Shown one piece after another: positions 1 to 11,500 of a DNA stretch of 64,000 bases. Position numbers and translations under genes: made by a program. The DNA lies in contig JASFXZ010000005.1 of assembly GCA_032209605.1 (NCBI GenBank), forward strand, positions 19,086,860 to 19,150,859, written 5' to 3'. The notes under the pieces are model-generated. The model was not told the origin of the DNA. It was given only the letters and a program-made list of their open reading frames with translations, and made no database searches. The stretch is from Mactromeris polynyma (lineage: Eukaryota; Mollusca; Bivalvia; Venerida; Mactridae). The number at the start of each line of letters is the position of its first letter. Within the stretch, counting starts at the first letter, position 1.

Positions 1-136
1 AGTTATCCCAGTTACTTATACTACCCCTCCGAGATATCGTGCGACCAATCCGGCTTGCTTAGAGCTACCAGGGCACTAGACCCCGCCGGCATGGCTCGGA
101 TCTCGTATGGTAAGGTATAATAACTGGGGAAGTAAC
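1..136. repeat. Foldback element with about 36-bp imperfect arms (left edge cut by window)
   Basis: Bases 1-35 and 100-136 are imperfect reverse complements (core CCCAGTTA-TTATAC paired with GTATAA-TAACTGGG). The roughly 64-base centre is more GC-rich than its surroundings. Consistent with a short inverted-repeat transposon remnant; no coding capacity. Confidence 0.6.
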
Positions 137-611
137 GATATCGTCGATAATTAATTTATGCATAATTAATTAAGGTGTACAGCTCTGTACACATAGCTGC
201 AGAGTAGTACGTTGTATTGTGAGTTTCCATGTAACTGATACGTACAGTATGAAAGGATAATCTTAGCTAACGTGATGTGGTTGACCAGTTTTTCACGTCG
301 AGTGGTAAGGAACCAATTTTTAAGATTTTTGGGGAGGCAAACATAAATATTTCGGAAATGTTACAAAAGTTTATAGTGTGTAGATTTATACCTAATATGT
401 ATACATAGGCCCCAGTGTATATTCATCGGTCCCGGCTAAATATTCAGTCACTGGATTTTACAAGTAAGCTGTGTTATTGTTATTCTGTTCGACTGTTGTG
501 TAAATAGTCTTTTGCAAGAAATGTTATTTCGGTAGGCCAAAAATGTATAAGGCTAAAAAACTACAGAACCAAGATGGTCTTTGTTTTTGAACAACAAGCA
601 ACAGCAAAGAA

Positions 612-757
612 CAGCCCTGCGTTCAGTTACAGCTATCAGCCCTATCGTTTCGAAACGTTTTGCAATTTGGTTCCCGTGTGCAGCCAATGTGATACGGTGA
701 GCAAGGGACACAACACAAAACGTGTTTCACTGATAGCTGTAACTGAACGCAGGGCTG
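612..757. repeat. Hairpin element with perfect 28-bp inverted arms
   Basis: Bases 612-639 and 730-757 are exact reverse complements over 28 nt. Pairing continues imperfectly inward (CGAAAC-GTTTTG against CAAAACGTGTTTC). The loop is about 90 nt. Perfect arms in otherwise decayed intergenic DNA imply recent origin or selection. Most likely a young MITE-like foldback; a small-RNA precursor is possible but untested. The 63-codon ORF over it is a by-product. Confidence 0.75.
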
Positions 758-1258
758 GAATTTGAACAACCTAACCGAAAGTGATTTTCACGAGTTGAGT
801 AATATTATGACCACCGGGACAATTAAGTAAACAAAAACAAACATGTCGTATTCAAACTTGCCCGTTATATTATGACCACAAAACCAAATTTGTGTCGAAT
901 TAAGATTTAAAAAAGACTGAAATAACTGTACCAAACGGTATATGTGAATGATGTAACACATTCATACTTGTTGTAAACTTTGTAATGCGTTGTTTGGCGT
1001 TTTCCTGTATCACGATGTTTTCGGTTTGAAAAATAGTTTCGAAACTTGGTTTTACATGTAAGTTCATTATGTAGTATTGTTTCATGTCTTCTTAACTAGA
1101 AATGAATCTTATCTTATAATCTTACATATGACATCCGTAAAATCGTGTACATTGCCAAGAACACTCGCCTAAGATTTTTGGCCAAGATCCATACTGAAAG
1201 AAAACTAACCCACCTCCCAGGTTTGTCAGAGCAGATTATAAGACATGCAACAGCACCA

Positions 1259-1610
1259 GGGATGGGTCGAGTACTGGGGGATAGTACTCGAGTAAGTACT
1301 GGATGCTTAGAGAGTACTTGAGTAAGTACTGAGTACTGGATGCTTAAATAGTACTCAAGTAAGTACTGAGTACTGGATGCTTAAAGAGTACTTGAGTAAG
1401 AACTGAGTACTGGATGCTTAAAGAGTACTCAAGTAAGTACTGAGTACTGGATGCTTAAAGAGTACTCGAGTAAGTACTGAGTACTGGATGCTTAAAGAGT
1501 ACTTGAGTAAGTACTGAGTACTGGATGCTTAAAGAGTACTCAAGTAAGTACTGAGTACTGGATGCTTAAATAGTACTCGAGTAAGTACTGAGTACTCACT
1601 TGTGTGTCTG
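1259..1610. repeat. Element containing a 37-bp minisatellite (about 8.5 copies)
   Basis: From about 1282 to 1596 a 37-base unit (AGTACTCAAGTAAGTACTG then AGTACTGGATGCTTAAAG) repeats about 8.5 times with small changes (CTCGAG/CTCAAG/CTTGAG); the first unit is shorter. The whole block is bounded by a 10-base direct repeat AACAGCACCA at 1249-1258 and 1611-1620. This looks like a target-site duplication, so the array probably arose inside, or travelled with, a small transposon. Confidence 0.75.
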
Positions 1611-2515
1611 AACAGCACCAACTAGATTATATCAGGCCATAGCTGGAACTCTCTACAACAGAGAAGGGTTAACTCTCAGCTAGTCATGATGGTCCGACTT
1701 ATACACGATTAACAGTTCCAAGAGCATAACAATTAACATTCTCCCCATTTATAGCGACTGCTTATCTCTACATATAACTTTCATAGAAAAATCCCGATAT
1801 TTGGCAGGGTTTAACAATTGATTAAGTGTTTGTGGTTACATCAAATATATTAAATTGTATATTTTTGGAAAATTTAAATCGTAAACTTTTTTTCCAGTGT
1901 TAAATTGTTTTAGAAAATTGAAAAAGAAACCATGTCAGACGGACAGTTAAGAAACAGCAGTTTCTATAAAGTTTTAGCGTTGCACTTTGGCTTGCAATAT
2001 GAATGTTGGGTAGCCAGCCAGCTTGTGAATGGCTTGAGCGCTTAGTAGCCAGTAAGTTTCTTGCTAGCTGACCACTTCATGCAAAACATACTGTGTCACA
2101 GATTTCTGTCAATGGGTTACTAGTTAGTAGTTTACTGTATAGGATTGATCTTCACCAGCACATTCAGTTACACATATAAATTTGCTTTTGGCATGAGTTC
2201 TTGGCCAGTTGAAATGAACGAAACTTATTTAGAACTTGTCACTAATTAATAACCATTATTTAATCAATGTTGAGGAATGAAGTCAGAAGATATTTCATGC
2301 ACTTTAATAATTGTTTTTTAATCTTTATGCATCTACATCAGTACTAATTTTCATAAACATTGTCAGATGCTATCTCTTACTAAGTTATTAAATTACAGTC
2401 TTAATTTAGGTGACCAGTTTAAGAGTTAATCATTAATGACCAACCTGTGGCTTAATTAAACTCATGACCTAAATGAACTCTATTTGTCTGATTTCTTACA
2501 TTTCAGGATACTAAA

Positions 2516-5500
2516 ATGAGTGGTCCATTCTCAAGTTTGAAGAAGCATAAAGGGCCGATGGCTTTGGGGTTAGTATATGATGTTTTTGCTTATGAGTACT
2601 TGCCGGTATATTACTTAAAGCATAGATCTGTTTGAAATATCTGGGATATTCACTGATATATATATAGAGTATCTTCACTATTTTAGTTGTAAAATACACA
2701 ACAGACGGAATGTTTTTGCATGAATATAATTGACATATATCATGAATCAGGCCATTTTAAAAAAAATGTTTGTTTGGCATAACCCTACCCAGTTAAATTT
2801 AAGTGTTAAAGGTAAGTTGGTAATTATTTTTTATTATTTCATGATTCAAGTTTGAACTATTAATATGCATTGAAAAGAAATTTTCCTCAGCCAGACAACT
2901 AAATTTTTTTTGGATAGTGGCCATTTTCAGGAGTAGCTTAGGTAGGGGTATAGAAAACAAATGATTTTTCGTGGATGGCCTCAAAGTGCATCATCGTTTA
3001 CTTAATACATGTATTTTTAATCATTTATAAGTTGCATTTGCTGTGGCTTTAATTAAATTATTGTTTGTGTAGTGATACAAGTCATTTGTTTGTATGTTGT
3101 ATGTTATTACTAAGAAAACTTGAAATTCTGTTCCTTTTGAAAGGCATAATGAAGAAAATGTCAGGTAAAATGACAAGCACTTTGAATTTGGTCTTTTCTA
3201 TTTGTTTAGATGTTGTTGTTAGGTAGATACAATAGTGTATTTCACATTGATGTAGGAATTGTGTGTCCCCTTATTTTGTCATACATTGAAATTTTATTGT
3301 TTTAAAATGAATAAATTCTTTTTTGTGTACATTTCAAGATGTCATTCATCGCCAATATATATAGCATGTTGTACTTATTTTCTGCTAGGAATTAATTTTG
3401 AAGATAAATGATAATGTTTAAGATATTGCTTTACTTCAATTTCATTATCTGTTGTGTTCATATTTTACAGTGCTATAGCATTTTGAAATCTTTTTCTGAA
3501 TTTAAAATTATTAATAAAAATATTTTGCACATTGTAGACAACAGAGACCAGTGCCATTCAGAAACCCCGCATACTCAGGTATTTCTTTTTCTATTCATTG
3601 GTCATAAGTCATTTTTATTGTTGGGAGTATATTATTTTTCATTGCAAGGTACACTTTATTAACTGTGAAAATAAAAACGTAAGTATTTATTGGATGACCA
3701 AGATGCCGAGGTTCAAATAACTGTAAATACCATGATTTAAATATTTTTGTCACCTTAATTCTGGCCCCTATTTCACAAAATTTACCAAAGTGAGATCTTT
3801 CTTAAGTCAGAATTGTTTTCTTGCGCACCAAAAATTATGCAATGAACTGAATTTCCATTGATTATGATACAAGCATTTCTAAATCTAGCTTACATATCTG
3901 CTATTTAAATTTACACCAAGTTTTATAGCTGGAACTGTAAGTTCTTGAAAGTTGAGTTTGAGACAGATCTCGAGTGATCTCGGCTGTGAAACTTAACCTA
4001 GATTTGATATTATATATATGCTGTTTGATTGACTGCAAACAGGTGTATGAACTTTCAGGACCGATCCATGGCAGTTTAGGTAAAGAAATGCTCTCGTGTG
4101 TAAAACTATAATTGCTGTTTGGATATTTTTCAGCTTTTTCTCCGTCAAGCTTACGGACAAGCACAAACATTTCAATCCACCCATTTTGAAATGTGATGAT
4201 CCAGATAATATATTCATACATTCGCGGTTAATAAAACCGCGCTATATTCCAAATGTTGACACAAACATCCCTGTGTCTATGTTTCTTACTACTAAATGAT
4301 AATTATTGGTCTGTATTAAATGTGACCGTTACTGTTTGTCTATTCTGGTTGTAGGAGATGAAAGTAAGTTATTAGAAGAAATTACTGGTGTGATGGCATC
4401 TCAGCGAATCAAAACTCGTGACCCCTTCATAGGTGGGGTCCCTAAACTACCCGATGTGTCTCCTCGCTCTTCACAAGGATTCGGCACTGCACAAAAACCT
4501 GCGGGTCAGTGTTATTAATTGGTTTTAATTAATTGAATACTTAGTTTACAACATTGAATAACGTTTGTTAGAATGAAGAATATAAAGTATAGAAATAGAA
4601 GATTATTGATGTGGAAAAGTACTTTAACAAAATACACAATGTTAGAAGTCTCAGTTGAAGACTATGCCTTATAATTCTATAGTTCAAACATTTTTTGCTT
4701 AGGTCACACGCTGTGCTTTACCAAATGATTTTCTAAGATTTCAAAAAACTCCATTCACATTGCACTGTGTTTATCCATCCATGCATGCATTAATTGTATC
4801 AGCTCTTATTTCTCTTTGTATGTTCATACAATTGTTAGCTGTGTGATATATGCATGAGTTTATTGTATTGGAATGCTTATAATATTAAATGTTGTTAGCT
4901 TGTTTAACTTGCATGTTTTATCATATATAGCTTACACAGAATGCATTGCAATCACTGTATAATCTTGGTGTTGTATAACACACTTTTTTCATGTATATAA
5001 AATTATTTACACACACACTCAATGTTGTATTGTGAAGTGTTATGTTATTAGTAGCATGTAGATGGAATCTGTAACAATAACCATAGATTACTGTTGTTTA
5101 ATTTTATTTGTGATGTTGTCATACTTCACAGCTTAGTCTTTAGTGCATGACCTTTGACCTCAATTTTCAGATGTAGAAAGGTCAATGTCATCATTGTCTA
5201 ACCATGAACCTGGTGAATTTGCATATGAGTGTAAGTTAGTGTGTGTATATCCTATCATTCATTGTTCATTGATATTTCTGCCTTATCCTAACAATACCAT
5301 CTTTGTTTGAAAAACTATGAGTAAATCATTATTTTTTTGATACTGGCACTTTTGCATTCATCTGTTCTGCTCATTATTGCTGGTTCTGCAAATTAGTTAA
5401 CCAAAATTCTGTTCTTCTCTTGAAATATATGTGGACAAATATCTTTGGCATTGATTTTGTTGAATTTTAAAAACATCTTATGATTACAAGTATGTAGAGA

Positions 5501-8500
5501 AAACTGGCAATCCATTCTCTTATTGTCTCAACATGTACTTAAATTTCTATGGAAATATTGCACATTTGATATTAATACTCATTATAACTTTTGGGGGGGG
5601 GGTGCATGTAAATTGTCCTCATTAACCACTTCACACTTTGATTTCTTATTTCCATTATAAGCTGCTAGAACATGTATCTAATCATCTACATTTGTGGTGG
5701 TACTTGTTTGTGTCTGTTTGGGTTTGAATCTCCAAGTATGTTGGTAGACCATTCAAAATTGATTCTAATAGCTTATTTACTCTGAATTATTCATGCAGTT
5801 GTTTTTTGTAATCAGTAAAAACTGTGATTGTAATTAAGATTTGGAAGTAGAATTCTTTGGCTCATTGTTACTGACATCACTTTTTATGGAAGGTGAATGA
5901 TTTCAGCAGCTGTTTACTTTCATCTGTCGTGATTAACATCTTATGTGCATATCTAATGATTCCAAGAAAACCTTTTGGAGCAATTATGGTTTTATCTGAT
6001 GGTAAATGCTTCTGATTGCTCTGATCATTCAGTGATTTATAATTTATATCAAGTTCAATCAGAAAATGCTTTCAGAATGAGAATTAGTTCTGTATGATGT
6101 CAGCATTAGCTGCCATTGTTTGTTCTTTTGACTAAAAGTAAAACACTATTTTCTGCTGCTTTAAATATAATTTATTAGTAGTATTATATTGCAACACCTC
6201 ACTCGTTTCAGGAGCCCATTTCATAATGAACTATATTATAAAACTATATATTATAAACCACTTATTTACCAAAAACTAAGTTTCACTAGTTGTTCACCTA
6301 AACCCCCATGTGCAGCAACAGAAAAAAATACTACCCCCCCCCCCCCGATTGCTGTGTAATTTGATGTTGACCACATGGCTAACTATTATAGATTTAGTGC
6401 AGAAATGTTTTTAAAACTGTATTGTATAGTCATGAACTACCACTTATATGTATTCACATAGATTGTGCTTACTGCTTAGCTTCACATACATTTGAGAAAT
6501 AATTCTATGTTGTATTATGTCTCATAGAATGTCAGTACTCCATTCTTAGCTTAGTAACTAAATTTCCTGGAATCTTAAACCAAACCTGTCTTGGAATTTG
6601 AAAATGGAATATTTAGGATTGTAACTACAAACTGGTGTTGTTACAGTTAGTTGGCTGTACTATATATACATACACATGTAAAATATAATAAAATGTGTAT
6701 ATAACTATATATAAGTATATTATATCAATAAACTTTATGTTTACACTTGAATTATTCCATACATTCAGCATCGGGACCCAGTGATCATGACCTTATGTCT
6801 ACAATGATGACAAGGATAACACAACTTGAAGCCAAACTGGCTTATCAGACCAAAGAAGTCAATGACAAGGTATTGAAATATGTACTCTTTTAACTCAAAT
6901 ATGGACTATGTTTTATGTAAAACATGATGGATTGAGCAAACAATTGATGACAATACCTTATTCTCTACATTTCATGTATTGAACTTTTGCGTTTTCCATG
7001 CACGTTGCAAAAAAGATGCGATTGGGTTTCATAGAAAAGTAAACCAAACAGCTGCTATAGTTTTATGCACAAGTTCATTTACATACTTAATTTGACATGG
7101 AGCTATCCGGACAGACCATGCACCTGTTAGCAGTCAATGTAATCGCGCTATACTGGTTCTTGATTTCATGAGTCAAGTGGACTATGTGTTTGTTTCTTGC
7201 ATATTTTGTTGAAAAAGCTTTTGAATGTTTGAATAGCTTTTCTTCCATTGGTTCTTGACTTGGTTAAATCTTATGAAAATGTTCAAAACAAGAAATGAGT
7301 GTTAATATATAGCATGACTTCTGATAAGGTGTGGTTGTTATCTACCTAGTGATAGAGATCTGATTAAGTTTACATTTAATTTCATTTTTCATTCAAGATT
7401 AACGTATTTTGTGCTAACAACATATGATGGTATATATAGATGGTAACATTTGTGGGTGTTTTATTGTGTTGTTTCTTACAGGACAAAAGAATCAAAGTAT
7501 TGACAGATAAAGTTCAATTGTTACAAAAATCACAAGGTGAGTATTGAAATTGTTAGTTTCTGTTACCTGTATAACTAGTTTGTCCACATTTAGATGGTGC
7601 TTGATATGAAATTTCTTTTCTGTTTGATAAAAAAAACTGCCTATACTATAAATGCCTGTATAGACTCTTTTTACAGTTACCATATCTTGATCCGATTGAT
7701 TTTAATAGTTAATTCCATTTGATTGCTACTGTGAGAGTTCTGTAATTAGAATTTCTAAAACAAATTTTGAGGGGTGTATATAGGAGTCGTGTAAGGGTTG
7801 TTCAATGGTCTGTCAGTCTTTCGTAAGAAATCTTCGTCGGTTCTGGCATTGCAAAGTTAAGCAAGCTTGGACTTGGACAAAATGTAAATAATGAACTATT
7901 GATTCCTGGCAGTTTATGTTTCCATGTGTTTGTGTTACATTTGTCATTTACTCATAAACCAGGAATGTTATTGTTTTCAGTGTGGTATTGTGAGGTATTA
8001 ATCACTTGCAGTTATAACACTATTTTTGTATGTAATGATAAAGTGCCATACTACTCTGTAAATGTTACTGATTGTGAAGGATTTCGACCTTTGAAGCAAT
8101 GTAAATATGAGAATGTGAATGTATGTAAAAGGTATCTGAACATTCAATCTTAAAACACTTCTTTGTTAAGTCATTGGTATATGCTTGTTTTTTCAGACTC
8201 AGATACACATTCACACGTGGCAGAACTGGAGAATAAATGTTACTTGTTACAAGATCAAATCCATGATATGGAGGTATTGTATAATTATTGTCTGGTATGA
8301 AATGTATAGTTATTCCGTACTGTGTTTATTCTATATTCTGCATTTTTTTCTTCAGAGATTTGTTAATTTATTTCAAGCACAAAATGGGTCCGAACAAAGC
8401 ATCTGAAAAATAATCATTTAACTGCATATCAAGGATATACAATGTATTATTTTTTAAGACACAGATTCTCCAAGAAGTTGTTGTATGAATTTAACAGTAA

Positions 8501-11500
8501 ATATTACTTTCCCAAATCAGACACAGTGTATTTCCTGTAAGATGTCTGCTAAAACATTACTCTTCAAAGTGCTTAAAAAAATACACTTCAAAGTACTCAA
8601 AAAATTACTTTTCAATGTACTGAAACAATAACACTTCAATGTACTAAATAATACTCTTCAAAGTACTGAAAAAATGCTCTTCAATGTACTAAAAGATTAC
8701 TCTTCAATGTACATGTACTAGAATGCCATTTTTTGTTTATAGTTTCTGCGCTCAACGGATATAATACAAATGTACCATACATTACAATCTACACTTCCAC
8801 ATTTTACTTGGTGCTTATTTTATTAGAACCCTGTTAGACTTATTTAATCTAGATTGAATAAGGTAATGTGTTTGTTGTTTCCTATGTTTGTAGACATTCT
8901 TGGCTGATTATGGTATGGTATGGGTCGGTGCGAAATCAGGCGACAATTCTGATGCAGACAGTGATGACGGGGAGGATGCATTATGGAGACCAGGTACGAT
9001 GCTACGTCCAATAGCATATCTTATACTACGCAAGGATATGACAATAATTAAATGTTTGGGCACGTTTTGGCAATCTATATATGGTTGGCTGGTTATAAAA
9101 AGCATGCCAATATGTTATATTACAATGTGTAGTTATGCGGAAATTACTATGTACAATACATTGGATATATTTTCAGTTGAACTTAACATTATATTGTTAT
9201 AGTTTTGAAGTTTTGTACATGTATAATTCATAGTACATTTCCTGAAAAGCTGTGGTGCCCTTGCTAAGTTGTTAACTTCAGTAAGTTCATAATAGTTTTC
9301 ATACACATTATGACTTTGAAATCACTAGTGCCACTTACGGTGAATTTTGTATTCATATGAAGGCAGAGCTGTTTGTGGTCAAAATATTGAAAACCTGGTT
9401 TCTTGGCATGCCTGTGTATTTGTCTGAAAACTCGACATTGGAGTGAAATGCTGAGTTAGGTAGGAAACCTGACTTGTGTTACTTGTGTTTGTGAAGTGAT
9501 ATAATCGTCTATTATTCTTGTATCATTTATTTTGCCTGTTTTCATCTAGGATCCTCTGTGTCACAACAGCCAACATTTAGAGTTGATTATAACAGATTGT
9601 TTGAAAATATCAAAGATTTGAATGCATTAGCTGGAGACGGTGTAGCTTCGATAACACATACTAAAGATGGTGCTAGATTAAAGGTTCGTATTGTGTCAAA
9701 TTCATGAAATATACTAAACACCATTAAAAAGCAAGTATTTCACTTAGCCTTCATTTTGTGATAAGTGTTAAATGTATTTTATTGTTTCGAATGAGTAAAT
9801 CATTCATAAAAAGAAATAAAACTATGACCCTAGTATTCATATTTAATAATTGATTAAGTTTAGGAAACTATGTTTAAGAATTGAAATATAATTATTTCAG
9901 CACAATTTCACCGTGTTGATGCAGCGTGGAGTATAGAATAATAATATTTGCTATTTCCTTGTATACCAATTTATTGAACTCAATCATTATCAAAACATTA
10001 TTCTTATGTGATTTACTCACGACTTAGCTTCCCCAAAAATAAACCAATTTTGGAGGTCATGACCTTCACCAGGATTGAACCCACAGCTAGCATGTTGAGC
10101 AGCCAACACCTCATCCTCTATATAACAGTTCTCCTAAAAAATGCATATTAAAATTATCTCTCTTCCATACAATGTTGGCAAACTGCAAACCTTACAATGC
10201 ATATAATTATCATTTTGATTAAAGTATTATAATGATGTTATTACAGATCTTTTAATTTTTACCAACAAGTCATGTGCTTAAGACATGTCACAACTACCGG
10301 TAGTAAGATTTCAGGGAATTCAGAAATTTATGGAATAAAGAACAATTATGTTACATACATAAATTCTCCATGGTTGTATTTGATAATCAGTCAGACAATT
10401 CCTGACTTCCCCATTCCAATAGATGTTTGCCCTTACACCTCCTCAATCCCCAATATTTCATAGACCGATGTTTCCCGCGGAACTGTGTGGGGAGGTATTG
10501 TATTTTGTATGCCACGTTCACTGCAACAACTTAAATCTTCCGTAAATATTAATGTTATAATGATATAAACTTCGATCATTTATATGTTTTATTTTCATAG
10601 ATGCCAGATCCTATACAACTAACTGTATATGCAAATGGTATACTGATGTTTGCTGGTCCATTCCGTCCATTTACGGACCCTACAACACAAACATGCGTAC
10701 AGGACATACTGGACGGATACTTTCCTAGTGAACTACAGCCTAGATTTCCTGATGGTGTACCATTCCATGTAAGGAATGACATTTATATATTGTGAACACC
10801 ATGTTCTTGTATACCAGACTGGGATTGCCCGTGTTTTCACCGGAGCTGGAAAACTCTATCTTACATCCCCATGTGAAGGATGAGTCTCACGTTGATAACA
10901 TCATTGACGTAATGACGTCACGTCACGTAACATTGAATAATAACTTGAATTAATTTGTAAAATATTTCATTTCTATTATCAAATATCCCTCAAAACTTTA
11001 TTTGTTTTATTTAATCTTGTCATTTGCTATTATAATATCTAACAGGATTCTTAATGCTAGATACTTCAAATTTCAATTTTTTGTCAAATATTACGTTACT
11101 ATAAGTATAAATCCCTCAAATTTTATTTGTTTTATTCAATTTTGTCATTTACTATTATAATATTTAACAGGATTCTTAATACTAGATACTTCAAATTTCA
11201 ATTTTTCACTCCACGATTTTAATAATCTCTTGGATCAAGATTATTACATAGTTCTGAAAGCCTTGAATGCAACAATTTGTAACAACTCAAGAGTTATTCA
11301 ATATTGTGTTAGGTCCTCCTAAAGTATGTAAGTTACAAAGTTGAATGTATGGCTAATGTCCTATTTTGTACTGTAGCATAAAATCTGAACTGGTATCGTA
11401 AATACATGCTTTTCAATCTTCACGCTAGGTGACAGACAGGCGAGAAGTGTACTTTGAAGACAAGCGAACAGAAGTATTTACTGGTTCTGGACAAATGCTG

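Larger units (their letters stand above)
137..2506. other. Upstream region of UBXN11 without recognisable gene
   Basis: Besides the hairpin at 612-757 and the minisatellite at 1259-1610, this stretch holds AT-rich sequence with no protein-like ORF. An untranslated first UBXN11 exon should lie here or before the window; a GTAAGT at 2052-2057 is a possible donor. No promoter element could be assigned. Confidence 0.4.

Noticed and set aside
574..765. 63-codon ORF
   Set aside because: Spans the 28-bp-arm hairpin; both ends of the ORF are the same sequence in opposite orientation, so it is not a gene.
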